DNA of 64,000 nucleotides from JBNPEO01 sp050490315. Lineage in GTDB: Bacteria > Actinomycetota > Actinomycetes > Actinomycetales > Micrococcaceae. Position numbers and translations under genes: made by a program. The notes under the pieces were generated by a model. It ran no database searches and was not told where the DNA came from. It saw only the letters and a list, made by a program, of their open reading frames with translations. The DNA lies in the NCBI RefSeq assembly GCF_050490315.1, contig NZ_JBNPEO010000002.1, forward strand, positions 1 to 64,000, read 5' to 3'. Shown one piece after another: positions 33,849 to 43,395 of the stretch (positions are counted from its first letter, which is position 1; each line of letters begins with the position of its first letter).

Positions 33849-34238
33849 CTAGTGGAAGGAATCTCCACAAGCGCAGGAGCCGCCTGCATTCGGGTTGTCA
33901 ATGGTGAAACCCTGCTTTGAAATTGTGTCTTCGAAGTCAATTGACGCGCCGGACAAATACGGCACGGACATTTTGTCTACAACAACTTCAACACCATCGA
34001 AGTCGCGAACAGCGTCTCCATCCAAAATTCGCTCATCGAAGTACAGCTGGTAGATCAGTCCTGAGCATCCGCCGGGCTGAACGGCTACGCGCAGACGCAA
34101 GTCAGTACGGCCCTCTTGTTCCAAGAGGCTACGAACTTTGCCAGCAGCAACATCAGAAAGCTGGACGTTATGTGTGCCCAAGCCGTCATTGTCAGTGGTG
34201 GACTCAAGGTTGGCAGTTTCACTGGTGGTGGTGCTCAT
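33849..34238 (-). CDS. erpA: iron-sulfur cluster insertion protein, ErpA/HesB family
   Basis: The 129-residue A-type carrier delivers Fe-S clusters to apo-proteins. The three ligand cysteines are present: GGCSG near residue 58, and C122 and C124 in GGSCACGDSF. The first 28 residues are a polar extension before the HesB fold. It is next to the oxidase genes, a common actinobacterial arrangement. Confidence 0.92.
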   Translation of the reverse strand: MSTTTSETANLESTTDNDGLGTHNVQLSDVAAGKVRSLLEQEGRTDLRLRVAVQPGGCSGLIYQLYFDERILDGDAVRDFDGVEVVVDKMSVPYLSGASIDFEDTISKQGFTIDNPNAGGSCACGDSFH

Positions 34239-34436
34239 GGCTCATACCCTCTTACGACGTTCTGGCGGTCCCGGTGAATTTCACCGGGTTGCCTTGAAAA
34301 AGTTTTTTCGGCTACATCCATGCTACGGCTCGTAGCTTGCGTACCGTAACTACTTACTCAACCGATGGGGCACGGAAATTGTTCCCGCGCCCCACCAAGT
34401 TCTCATGACGCTGGTCAGGAGAGTCTGTTCCTGTGG

Positions 34437-35882
34437 CTAGTCTCGCTGTGTTTCCGTATTCAGTCCAGCCAACAAGAGCGCCTCAGCTACCACAGCGTTT
34501 TTGAAGTCTCCAATGTGGAGGGACTCGTTGGCGCTGTGAGCGCGAGAGTCGGGATCTTCCACACCGGTCACGAGGATCTGCACGTCCGGGTACAGTTCCT
34601 TCAAGTCCGCAATAAAGGGAATGGAGCCACCAATGCCGGTCTCTACGGCCGGAACGCCCCACGCCTCCCCCAAAGCCCACAGGGATAATGACGCCGCCTT
34701 GGACTTGGTGTCGGTTTGAAAAGCCGTCCCCATTTCGCCAGGGGTGAAGGTCACTTGTGCCCCAAAGGGAGCATGCGCAGTCAAGTGTTTCTCGAGTGCG
34801 TCCATGGCTGCCTGCGGGTCCTGCCCGGGTGCCAGACGCATACTGAACTTCGCGCGCGCAGAAGGAATCAGTGTATTGGATGCAACATTCACAGCCGGGG
34901 CATCGATACCAATGATGGATAGTGCAGGCTTGGTCCACATTCGCGAGGAGATTGACCCGGTGCCTGCAAGCTGTACACCGTCAAGAACCGAAGCGTCGCG
35001 ACGGAATTCTTCCTCTGTCAGATCAACATCAGCTTCGTCCCGGAAAACGAGGCCTTCGATCGCGACTGATCCTTCGTCGTCGTGAAGTGTGGCGATAAGC
35101 CGGGCTAAAAGCGTCGGCGCGTCCAATACGGGACCACCGAACATTCCGGAGTGAACAGCATGCTCGAGAACCCGCACTTCAAAGGTGCCGTCCACCAGCC
35201 CGCGCAAACTGGTAGTCAAAGCCGGTATGCCCACCTGCCAGTTGCTTGAATCCGCAACCACAATCACATCTGCACGTAATTCTTCTTGATAGGTTTCCAA
35301 GAACGTGCGGAACGTTGGTGAACCTGCTTCTTCCTCGCCTTCAATAAACAGCGTCACGCCCAAGCCAAAATCTTCGCCAAGCACTTCCTTCGCTGCGGCA
35401 AAAGCACCAAGGTGGGCCATCACGCCTGCCTTGTCATCGGCCGCCCCGCGGCCGTATAAGCGGCCATCGCGTTCTTGGGCTACAAACGGCTGAGTTTCCC
35501 AAAGCGCCGAGTCGCCGGGGGGCTGGACGTCGTGGTGTGCGTAGAGAAGGATTGTCGGCTTGCCGGCGGCGGCCGGGCGGCGTGCGACGACAGCGGGGCC
35601 ACCGGGCGTTCCGTCCTCTTTGTTACAACGCAAGATCCGAACCTCTGGGAACCCGGCTGCAGTAGCCAACTTGGCAACAGCATCGGCGCTGCGATCCAGT
35701 TGGCTGGCATCAAAACTAGACCACGCAATACCTGGGATCGCCACGAGGCTGCAGAGCGTATTGAGGGTGGAATCAAAATTGTTTTCAACTGCAGCTCGAA
35801 GTGCATCTACGGGCACTGCAGTTGCTGGCCCGGTGGGTGTTCCGGCAGCAGCTGAGGGGCGGGAGTCACTGGATAAAGTCAT
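34437..35882 (-). CDS. M20 family dipeptidase/metallopeptidase
   Basis: The 481-residue peptidase has the two-domain M20 layout with a lid domain. Metal and catalytic blocks are LLYAHHDVQPPGD (His-x-Asp), YGRGAADDKAGVMAHLGA (bridging Asp), and FIEGEEEAGSPTF (general base Glu and ligand Glu). It most resembles M20 dipeptidases that cut short peptides in the cytosol. The ATG at 35882 is preferred to one at 35915. It is divergent from the DUF3043 gene with 57 bp between. Confidence 0.9.
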   Translation of the reverse strand: MTLSSDSRPSAAAGTPTGPATAVPVDALRAAVENNFDSTLNTLCSLVAIPGIAWSSFDASQLDRSADAVAKLATAAGFPEVRILRCNKEDGTPGGPAVVARRPAAAGKPTILLYAHHDVQPPGDSALWETQPFVAQERDGRLYGRGAADDKAGVMAHLGAFAAAKEVLGEDFGLGVTLFIEGEEEAGSPTFRTFLETYQEELRADVIVVADSSNWQVGIPALTTSLRGLVDGTFEVRVLEHAVHSGMFGGPVLDAPTLLARLIATLHDDEGSVAIEGLVFRDEADVDLTEEEFRRDASVLDGVQLAGTGSISSRMWTKPALSIIGIDAPAVNVASNTLIPSARAKFSMRLAPGQDPQAAMDALEKHLTAHAPFGAQVTFTPGEMGTAFQTDTKSKAASLSLWALGEAWGVPAVETGIGGSIPFIADLKELYPDVQILVTGVEDPDSRAHSANESLHIGDFKNAVVAEALLLAGLNTETQRD

Positions 35883-35939
35883 GACCCACAGCCTACCGTT
35901 CGGTCTTGGGAACAAGGCCTTCCAAGGTAGTCTTATGGG

Positions 35940-36542
35940 GTGTTTGGACGAAAAAATGAAGCGCCATCTGCGCAGGACGTAGTAGACAACCTTTCAGCCT
36001 CCTCCTCGGCGACGCCGGAAGTTCAGGGCAAAGGCGCACCGACGCCTAAGCGTAAGCAGCAGGTAGCAGCGCGCAAGCGCCCCTTGGTCCCTACCGACCG
36101 GAAGGCCTCCAAGGCTGCTGAGCGTACCGCAGCAATGGAGCAGCGAATGAAGGTGCGCAACGCCTTAGACACCGGCGACGAACGCTTCTTGCCAGTCCGC
36201 GACAAAGGCCCACAGAAGCGCTTTGCTCGCGACTTTGTGGACTCCCGCTTCAGCCTTGGCGAGTTCTTGATGTTCGGCGCACTCGTTTTTGTGCTGGCAT
36301 CGTTGGTAGTTCCGCAGACAAGTAATGCTCAGTTTGTGGTGCTGGCCGTCTTCTGGTTGATGTTCTTGGCCGTTTTTATTGACACCTTTTTCTTGTCACG
36401 TCGTCTGAAAAAGGCATTGACTACCAAATTTGGCGAGGTGGAGCGTGGCACCGTTTGGTACGGATCTATGCGCGCCCTCCAGTTCCGCAAGCTACGTATG
36501 CCTAAACCTCAGGTTGCTCGCGGCGAGCACCCCAAGGTCTAG
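35940..36542 (+). CDS. DUF3043 membrane protein
   Basis: The 200-residue protein matches DUF3043: a long, Lys/Arg-rich cytosolic part (residues 1-100, with PKRKQQVAARKRPLVPTDRK and MKVRNALDTGDERFLPVRDKGPQKRFARDFVDSRF), followed by two helices (FLMFGALVFVLASLVV and VVLAVFWLMFLAVFIDTFFL) and a basic tail. Its function is unknown. The GTG start has no good ribosome binding site. Confidence 0.88.
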   Translation: MFGRKNEAPSAQDVVDNLSASSSATPEVQGKGAPTPKRKQQVAARKRPLVPTDRKASKAAERTAAMEQRMKVRNALDTGDERFLPVRDKGPQKRFARDFVDSRFSLGEFLMFGALVFVLASLVVPQTSNAQFVVLAVFWLMFLAVFIDTFFLSRRLKKALTTKFGEVERGTVWYGSMRALQFRKLRMPKPQVARGEHPKV

Positions 36543-36574
36543 CGACCGCAATCTGGCGACTGGCTCGTACTGCA

Positions 36575-37642
36575 CTAACGTGCGGTGCGGGCCAGTTCTT
36601 TGTTAATGGCCCCGGCCCAGAACGGACCTTCATACAAAAACGCCGTGTAACCCTGCACCAAGGTGGCGCCAGCGTCCAAACGTTCGCGCACGTCCGCCGC
36701 GGTTTCTACCCCGCCTACAGAGATCAGCGTGAGCTCTGATCCCACCGTGGAACGCAAACGCTTGAGCACTTCCAGGGAACGCTCCTTCAGCGGCGCACCT
36801 GAGAGTCCCCCAGCCCCACACGACTGAACCTTTTCATCCGTGCTTTTCAGCCCCGAACGAGCAATGGTGGTGTTGGTGGCAATGATGCCATCGAGCCCCA
36901 GTTCCAGTGCAAGCTGTGCTACGTCGTCTATATCTTCGTCACTTAGATCGGGGGCGATCTTGACGAGTAGCGGCACGTGCCGGCCCGCGCTCTCATCTGC
37001 TTCTTTAGCAACAGCGCTCAGGAGAGGCCGCAAAGTCTGAACATCTTGGAGCAAACGGAGTCCCGGCGTATTAGGGGAACTAACGTTCACCACGAGGTAG
37101 TCAGCAGCGGGAGCTAATTCACGGGCACTGATCAGGTAGTCAGTAACAGCATCTTCCAGCTCAACCACTTTGGTTTTACCGATGTTAACCCCAATGATTG
37201 GCCGGCTTGCACCGAATCTACGTTGCAAAGCAGCCCGGGCTGATTTGAGCCGCGGCGCTACAGCACGGGCACCATCATTGTTAAAACCCATCCGGTTGAT
37301 GACGGCGCGGTCCTCAATCAGCCGGAATAGCCGCGGTTTCTCGTTTCCTGGCTGGGCCGCACCTGTGATTGTGCCAACCTCTATATGCCCGAAGCCCAGA
37401 TTGGCCAGCGCCTCAATCCCTAGGCCTTCTTTGTCGAAGCCGGCCGCCAAACCAAAGGGAGAAGGAAATTCAATGCCCATCGCCGTGGTTTTTAGGGATT
37501 CTTTGGGGCCGTTGAGACGGTGTAGCAAAGAACCGGCACCAAGGCTGGTGGACCACCGGACTCCCTGAAACCCAATCCGGTGAGCCTTTTCGGCGTCCAT
37601 CCATGAAAAAGCCAGCCGGAAGAAAGTTGGGTATACGCGCAT
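36575..37642 (-). CDS. pyrD: quinone-dependent dihydroorotate dehydrogenase PyrD
   Basis: PyrD oxidises dihydroorotate to orotate in pyrimidine synthesis and gives electrons to menaquinone. The 355-residue class 2 enzyme has the N-terminal membrane-associating helices (YPTFFRLAFSWMDAEKAHRIGF), GLAAGFDKEGLGIEAL near residue 62, INRMGFNNDGA near 115, VVNVSSPNTPGLRLLQ near 185 and the C-terminal FMN phosphate site ISVGGVETAADVRERLDAGATLVQGYTAFLYEGP. It stands alone, away from other pyr genes. Confidence 0.96.
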   Translation of the reverse strand: MRVYPTFFRLAFSWMDAEKAHRIGFQGVRWSTSLGAGSLLHRLNGPKESLKTTAMGIEFPSPFGLAAGFDKEGLGIEALANLGFGHIEVGTITGAAQPGNEKPRLFRLIEDRAVINRMGFNNDGARAVAPRLKSARAALQRRFGASRPIIGVNIGKTKVVELEDAVTDYLISARELAPAADYLVVNVSSPNTPGLRLLQDVQTLRPLLSAVAKEADESAGRHVPLLVKIAPDLSDEDIDDVAQLALELGLDGIIATNTTIARSGLKSTDEKVQSCGAGGLSGAPLKERSLEVLKRLRSTVGSELTLISVGGVETAADVRERLDAGATLVQGYTAFLYEGPFWAGAINKELARTAR

Positions 37643-37770
37643 GTCTCTAGTTTTCCTGTTCTGAGCCCGGCTACCAAACTGTTGCGGCCTCAGGTGGTTG
37701 GTTCCGTGCCTCAGAGCACGCTGCTTTTGCTTTTCTCTGCCTCTGCTTAGCCGCGAACTCTTAGCGGCGT

Positions 37771-38586
37771 TTACTTCGCTGCATCGACTGCTCCGCCATA
37801 CCGGCGATCACGTTTGGCATAGATTTCAACAGCTTCATACAAAGTCCGGCGGTCCACGTCCGGCCACAAGGTATCCATAAATACGAACTCCGCATAGGCG
37901 GACTGCCACAACATAAAGTTGGACAACCGTTGCTCACCAGAGCTTCGCAAAAACAAATCAACATCGGGGAGATCAGGTTCGTCCATAAAACGCTGGATAG
38001 TCTTCTCAGTTATGGCACCTGCTTTGAGCCGGCCTGCAGCCACTTCATGAGCAATTGCGTTCATAGCATCCGTGAGTTCAGCCCGGCCGCCGTAGTTAAC
38101 ACACATGGTCAGCGTGCACGTGCTATTTCCTCGCGTGTACTCCTCTGCGGCTTCAAGCTCTTTGATAACCGAACCCCACAAACGCGGCCTACGCCCAGCC
38201 CAGCGGACCCGCACACCCCAGTCGTCCAGCTGCTCTCGCTGACGACGTAGCACGTCCTTGTTAAAACCCATGAGGAACCGAACTTCCTCCGGGCTCCGGC
38301 GCCAGTTCTCCGTGGAAAAAGCGTAGACAGTGATGTATTTGACGCCCAGCTCAATTGCGCCAGCCATCACGTCTAACAGTGCAGGTTCTCCGGCTTTGTG
38401 CCCTTCAATGCGCGGCAAACCACGCTGGTTGGCCCAGCGACCGTTGCCGTCCATCACAATAGCCACGTGCTGGGGAATCAGTTCGCTTGGAATCGCTGGC
38501 GGAATCGCACCCTCTGGATGCGCGTAGGGGCGCACCACCGGTGTGGTGCGAGTACGCGCGCGGGTGCGACTAGAGTCCTTGGGCAC
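37771..38586 (-). CDS. uppS: isoprenyl transferase (undecaprenyl/decaprenyl diphosphate synthase type)
   Basis: The 271-residue cis-prenyltransferase makes the polyprenyl diphosphate carrier for cell-wall synthesis. It has HVAIVMDGNGRWANQRGLPRIEGHKAG near residue 40 (substrate-binding Asp), YAFSTENWRRSPEEV near 88, CVNYGGRAELTDA near 162, and PDLPDVDLFLRSSGEQRLSNFMLWQSAYAEFVF near 206. Product chain length cannot be read from the sequence. It starts 11 bp after recO and is probably co-transcribed with it. Confidence 0.94.
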   Translation of the reverse strand: MPKDSSRTRARTRTTPVVRPYAHPEGAIPPAIPSELIPQHVAIVMDGNGRWANQRGLPRIEGHKAGEPALLDVMAGAIELGVKYITVYAFSTENWRRSPEEVRFLMGFNKDVLRRQREQLDDWGVRVRWAGRRPRLWGSVIKELEAAEEYTRGNSTCTLTMCVNYGGRAELTDAMNAIAHEVAAGRLKAGAITEKTIQRFMDEPDLPDVDLFLRSSGEQRLSNFMLWQSAYAEFVFMDTLWPDVDRRTLYEAVEIYAKRDRRYGGAVDAAK

Positions 38587-38597
38587 AGTTCTTGTCC

Positions 38598-39368
38598 TTA
38601 GAGTCGTTCAACGTGTCGAAGCGATTTGAGCGTCCGCTCGAGATGCCATTGTAGATACGCCGCCACCAGCCCGGAGGCTTCGCGCCGAATCTGCAGGGGT
38701 GAGGCGTCCGCCGTCGACCATTCACCAGCAAGTAAAGAAGCGAGCAGGGTGACGGTCTCCGGAGCCGGTGCAGGAGAACCTGGCGGCCGACAATCATGAC
38801 ACACCATACCGCCCAAAGCCGCAGCAAATGCAGAGTGCGGCCCGGGAGCTGAACACCGTGCACAGTCAGTAAAGCTCGGCGCCCAACCACCCGTGGCAAG
38901 AGCCCGTAAAAGGTAGGAGTCCAAGATCAGCTCAGGAGCGTGAGCACCGCGGCTCAGCGCGGCCAACGCGCCAACCAAGAGGTTGTACTGGGCCGTACCG
39001 GATTCGGAATCCACATCCGTAAGTTTCTCTGCTGTCTCAGTCATGGCTGCGGCCACGGTGTAACGAGAATAATCCGAGGCAATAGCACTGCCGTAGGACC
39101 CGCGCGCGATCGCCTGCGTCACGATGTCCAAAGAGCGCCCAGAAATTAGTTGAAGATCTGCCACCATAAATGGTTCCAAGCGGGCGCCAAACTTACTCGA
39201 AGTCCTCCGGACGCCTTTGGCCACGGCACGAACCTGGCCGTGATGTTTGGTGAGCAAAGTAATGATTCGGTCCGCTTCGCCCAACTTGTGGGTGCGCAAA
39301 ACTACCGCGTCGTCACGGTAACTTCGTGCTGCAAAGGAGGATTCGGCCACGACTAATTGTCCCACCAT
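38598..39368 (-). CDS. recO: DNA repair protein RecO
   Basis: RecO loads RecA on SSB-coated DNA with RecR. The 256-residue protein has the OB-fold start (SYRDDAVVLRTHKLGEADRIITLLTKHHGQVRAVAKGVRRTSSKFGARLEPF) and a C-terminal zinc finger (CARCSAPGPH and CHDC, about residues 168-192). The start is uncertain: the ATG at 39368 is 3 bp from a long hairpin, while the GTG at 39350 has GGTGGGA in front and still gives a complete domain. Confidence 0.94.
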   Translation of the reverse strand: MVGQLVVAESSFAARSYRDDAVVLRTHKLGEADRIITLLTKHHGQVRAVAKGVRRTSSKFGARLEPFMVADLQLISGRSLDIVTQAIARGSYGSAIASDYSRYTVAAAMTETAEKLTDVDSESGTAQYNLLVGALAALSRGAHAPELILDSYLLRALATGGWAPSFTDCARCSAPGPHSAFAAALGGMVCHDCRPPGSPAPAPETVTLLASLLAGEWSTADASPLQIRREASGLVAAYLQWHLERTLKSLRHVERL

Positions 39369-39371
39369 CAG

Positions 39372-39418
39372 ATGTAAATGCCCCGTACCGGCGCGGAGCC
39401 TGTACGGGGCATTTACAT
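39372..39418. terminator. 17-bp perfect hairpin between leuA and recO
   Basis: ATGTAAATGCCCCGTAC at 39372-39388 is exactly complementary to 39402-39418. It is 10 bp after the leuA stop and 3 bp before the first recO start. It is a likely leuA terminator, but without a T-run on that strand. Confidence 0.7.
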
Positions 39419-39428
39419 GCTGGGAGCC

Positions 39429-41168
39429 CTAGATTGAACTGGCTCGCACTGCGCGGTTGACGGCGGAAATTACTGCCTTGAGCGAGGACATGCTGGTGTT
39501 GGAGTCAATTCCCACACCCCACAAGACTCGCTCCCCCACAGCGCACTCAACGTAGGCTGCTGCTCGAGCATTGCCGCCTTCAGACAGCGCGTGCTCGGTG
39601 TAGTCCAGGACGCGCACATCCACGCCGTCTTGTTCAAGAATGTTTAAGAACGCTGCAATAGGACCGTTGCCTGTACCAGTGCGACGCTGCGGCGTGCCAT
39701 CGATGCGCATGTTGGCTTCGAGGGTGATCTTGCCCGACTCATCAGATTCAGTGTTGGCCGAGATGATCGAGTAACGGCCCCACTGAGAATCGCTCTCTTC
39801 ACTGGGCAAGTATTCGTCATGGAAAATCTGCCACAACTGCTCGCCACTAACCTCGCCACCAACGCTATCCGTTTGACGCTGGATCACCCCGGAGAATTCA
39901 ATCTGCGCACGACGCGGCAAGTCCAAGCTGTGCTCGTTTTTGAGCAAGTACGCTACGCCCCCCTTGCCCGACTGAGAGTTAACCCGAATAACTGCCTCGT
40001 AGCTGCGGCCCAAGTCCTTGGGGTCAATCGGCAAATAGGGAACCTGCCATGTGAAGTCTTCAACTGACTTGCCAGCTGCCTTGGCGTCACGTTCAAGAGC
40101 TTCAAGGCCCTTCTTGATGGCGTCCTGGTGCGAGCCGGAGAAAGCCGTGAACACCAAGTCGCCACCATACGGTGAACGCTCCGGAACGGGCAATTGGTTG
40201 CAGTATTCAACCGTGCGGCGTACTTCGTCGATGTTGGAGAAATCAATCATCGGGTCAACACCCTGTACAAACATGTTCAGGCCCAGAGTCACCAGGTCAA
40301 CGTTGCCCGTGCGCTCACCATTGCCGAACAAGCAACCTTCAATACGGTCCGCTCCGGCCAAGTAACCCAACTCAGCTGCTGCCACGCCGGTGCCACGGTC
40401 ATTGTGCGGGTGCAAGGACAAGATAATTCCGTCCCGCGGGTGCAGCCTACGGCTCATCCATTCAATGGAATCGGCATAGACATTGGGGGTTGCCATTTCA
40501 ACAGTGGCGGGCAAGTTGATGATGACCTGTTTGTCAGCAGAAGCCTCAAAAACATCCGCCACTGCATTGCAGACCCGCAAGGCGTACTCAAGCTCGGTGC
40601 CTGTGAAGGACTCCGGCGAGTACTCGTACGTAATGTGAGTGTCCTCGAGGGTTTCCTCGTATTTCTTGCACAATCTGGCGCCCTGGAGTGCAATGTCCAA
40701 GATGCCGTCTTGGTCTTGGTTGAACACCACACGGCGCTGCAACGTTGAAGTGGAGTTGTACAAGTGGACAATTGCCTGCTTGGCGCCAACCAGGGATTCG
40801 TAAGTACGTTCAATCAAGTGTTCGCGGGCCTGGGTCAGGACCTGAATGGTGACATCCTCGGGAATGTGGTTGCCCTCAATCAACTGACGAACAAAATCAA
40901 AGTCAGTTTGAGAAGCCGAGGGGAATCCCACTTCAATTTCCTTGAAACCCATCTGTACCAGCAAGTGGAACATCTTCATCTTGCGGGCAGGGCTCATCGG
41001 GTCAATCAACGCTTGGTTTCCGTCACGCAGATCCACTGCACACCAGCGAGGGGCTTTGGTGATGACCTTGTCCGGCCAAGTGCGGTCAGGCAGCTCTACG
41101 TTGATGAGCTCTTGGAACGGCAAGTACCGGTGGATGGGCATTCCGGAAGACTTCTGTGCGTTACGCAT
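39429..41168 (-). CDS. leuA: 2-isopropylmalate synthase LeuA
   Basis: LeuA condenses 2-oxoisovalerate with acetyl-CoA, the first step of leucine synthesis. The 579-residue protein of the long actinobacterial type has VDLRDGNQALIDPMSPARKMKMF near residue 44, LSLHPHNDRGTGVAAAELGYLAGADRIEGCLFGNGERTGNVDL near 270 (metal-binding HxH) and a C-terminal regulatory domain for leucine feedback (RTGTGNGPIAAFLNIL). The ATG at 41168 gives the conserved MRNAQKSSGMPIHRY start. Confidence 0.96.
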   Translation of the reverse strand: MRNAQKSSGMPIHRYLPFQELINVELPDRTWPDKVITKAPRWCAVDLRDGNQALIDPMSPARKMKMFHLLVQMGFKEIEVGFPSASQTDFDFVRQLIEGNHIPEDVTIQVLTQAREHLIERTYESLVGAKQAIVHLYNSTSTLQRRVVFNQDQDGILDIALQGARLCKKYEETLEDTHITYEYSPESFTGTELEYALRVCNAVADVFEASADKQVIINLPATVEMATPNVYADSIEWMSRRLHPRDGIILSLHPHNDRGTGVAAAELGYLAGADRIEGCLFGNGERTGNVDLVTLGLNMFVQGVDPMIDFSNIDEVRRTVEYCNQLPVPERSPYGGDLVFTAFSGSHQDAIKKGLEALERDAKAAGKSVEDFTWQVPYLPIDPKDLGRSYEAVIRVNSQSGKGGVAYLLKNEHSLDLPRRAQIEFSGVIQRQTDSVGGEVSGEQLWQIFHDEYLPSEESDSQWGRYSIISANTESDESGKITLEANMRIDGTPQRRTGTGNGPIAAFLNILEQDGVDVRVLDYTEHALSEGGNARAAAYVECAVGERVLWGVGIDSNTSMSSLKAVISAVNRAVRASSI

Positions 41169-41435
41169 TGTTCTGGGCCTTTTCTCTAAAAACATTCTGT
41201 ACCGGAGGCCGGGCAACACAAACTCCGCAGCGAGGGGGGCCTTGCGCTAGATCGCGTCTTTGGCCTCGCCGCGGCAGCTAAGAAGAAGCAGTTCTGCACG
41301 CACAAATTCACCCTAACACGATGCGTAAGATGAAGGTGCCACACGTCACTAATCGTCCAGCATTCAGACTCTGCGGCCCACATATGGCCGTAGCCGGGGT
41401 CACAATGACCCGTTTGCTCAGTTGAAGGAGCGCCC

Positions 41436-43388
41436 ATGCCAAACTCGGGAATTAACCTGTCCAACGTCAAAGCCTCAGTCCGTCCTCAGGATGACCTCTT
41501 TGTTCACGTCAACGGAGCTTGGCTGGACTCCACCGTAATTCCTGATGACCGTTCATTGCAGGCAACATTTACCGAACTTCGGGATGCATCGGAACTAGCG
41601 GTGCAGGAAATCATCCTGGACGCTGCCAAAAAAGCCGGGAAAGCAAGCGAGATTGAACAGAAGATCGGCGATCTCTACAACAGCTTTATGGATGTAGCTG
41701 CAGTGAATGCTTTAGGCGTTACACCTATTGCCACACGACTTGAACGCGCCATGAGTGCCCAGAGTGTTGAGGAAATCGTCGCCCTCAGCGGCGAACTGTT
41801 CCGGTCCAATGTGGGCGGGTTTTTCTACGTCTACCCCTCCCCCGACGCCGGTGACCCTGAGCGGGTTTTGCTCTACATCGGCCAGTCGGGCCTGGGCCTA
41901 CCGGACGAGTCGTATTACCGGGAAGAGAAATTCGCGTCGATTCGTCAGGACTACGCAAAGTACTTGACCACCGTATTTTCCCTCGCGAACATCTCCCATC
42001 CCGAAGCCGCCTCTGCCCGTGTACTCGCGCTTGAGACAAAGCTCGCCGGTCACCATTGGGACAAGGTCACGCTCCGGGATCCTGACAAAACGTACAACCT
42101 GAAGTCTCGTCAAGAAACCATGGATCTGCTCCCCGAGATCGAATTGTGGTTTGACGCTGCTGGAATAGATGCCAGCGTCCGGGAGGAACTTGTTGTCAGC
42201 ACTCCGGACTTCTTCACCGGCGCCCGCGAGCTGCTGCACAGTGAAGGCATCCAAGCCTGGCGTGAATGGTTGGCGCTGCGGATTATCAATGCTGCGGCTC
42301 CCTACCTCAGTGCAGAATTTGTTGATGCAAACTTTGCGTTCTACGGCACCGTTTTGAGCGGGACCCCGGAGAACAAAGAGCGCTGGAAACGCGCAGTAGC
42401 CGTGGTCGAAGACGCCCTGGGTGAAGCTGTGGGGCAAATTTATGTTCAACGCCATTTCCCGGCCAGTCACAAGGACAAAATGGAAGAGCTAGTTGCCTCA
42501 CTCATTGAGGCTTACCGGCAAAGCATCAGCACCTTGGAGTGGATGGGCGCGGAGACAAAAAAACGTGCCCTGGAAAAACTCGATGCTTTCCGGCCAAAGA
42601 TCGGTTATCCCAGCAAGTGGATCGACTACGCTCCGGTCAGTATTGACCCGAATGACCTTTTGGGGAATGTGGAGCGCGCTAATGCCGCGGACATTGACCG
42701 ACACTTGGCCGAAGTTGGCCAGCCTGTAGACCGTGAAAAGTGGTTAATGACGCCTCAAACCGTCAATGCTTACTACCACCCGGTGATGAACGAGATAGTT
42801 TTCCCCGCCGCCATATTGCAGCCGCCCTTTTTCACTGCCGATGCAGAAGACGCTGCGAACTACGGTGGCATCGGGGCAGTGATCGGCCACGAAATCGGCC
42901 ACGGCTTTGACGATCAAGGTTCCAAATATGACGGCAGAGGCGCACTTCGTGATTGGTGGACTGCTGAGGATCGCGCTGCCTTTGAGGAGCGCACATCAGC
43001 GTTGGTGGCTCAGTTTGATGTTTTAAGTCCGACGGCGGCGCCTGGCAACAACGTCAACGGTCGCCTGACGCTGGGCGAAAATATCGGTGACCTCGGTGGG
43101 CTGACGATCGCCTTTAAAGCCTATGAGATCTCTCTCAAGGGCAAGCAGTCACCGGTTATAGACGGTCTCAGCGGTGCTCAACGTTTGTTCTTCTCATGGG
43201 CCACCGGTTGGCGCCAAGTGATGCGTAAAGAAGAAGCGATCCGCCGACTGGCCACCGACCCGCACTCCCCGAATGAATTCCGAACGAATGCGATCGTCAA
43301 GAACCTCGACGCGTTCCACAACGCCTTCGAAGTTAGCCCCGAAGACGGTATGTGGCTCGCACCCGAGGACCGGGTGAGCATCTGGTAA
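41436..43388 (+). CDS. M13 family zinc metallopeptidase (neprilysin-like)
   Basis: The 650-residue gluzincin has the zinc site VIGHEIGHGFDDQG near residue 484 and the third ligand in GENIGDLGG near 546, plus NAYYHPVMNEIVFPAAILQPPFF upstream. It has no signal peptide, unlike many eukaryotic relatives, so it should cut oligopeptides in the cytosol, as PepO does. The ATG at 41436 follows GGAG. It is divergent from leuA with 267 bp between. Confidence 0.94.
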   Translation: MPNSGINLSNVKASVRPQDDLFVHVNGAWLDSTVIPDDRSLQATFTELRDASELAVQEIILDAAKKAGKASEIEQKIGDLYNSFMDVAAVNALGVTPIATRLERAMSAQSVEEIVALSGELFRSNVGGFFYVYPSPDAGDPERVLLYIGQSGLGLPDESYYREEKFASIRQDYAKYLTTVFSLANISHPEAASARVLALETKLAGHHWDKVTLRDPDKTYNLKSRQETMDLLPEIELWFDAAGIDASVREELVVSTPDFFTGARELLHSEGIQAWREWLALRIINAAAPYLSAEFVDANFAFYGTVLSGTPENKERWKRAVAVVEDALGEAVGQIYVQRHFPASHKDKMEELVASLIEAYRQSISTLEWMGAETKKRALEKLDAFRPKIGYPSKWIDYAPVSIDPNDLLGNVERANAADIDRHLAEVGQPVDREKWLMTPQTVNAYYHPVMNEIVFPAAILQPPFFTADAEDAANYGGIGAVIGHEIGHGFDDQGSKYDGRGALRDWWTAEDRAAFEERTSALVAQFDVLSPTAAPGNNVNGRLTLGENIGDLGGLTIAFKAYEISLKGKQSPVIDGLSGAQRLFFSWATGWRQVMRKEEAIRRLATDPHSPNEFRTNAIVKNLDAFHNAFEVSPEDGMWLAPEDRVSIW

Positions 43389-43395
43389 GGGTGCT

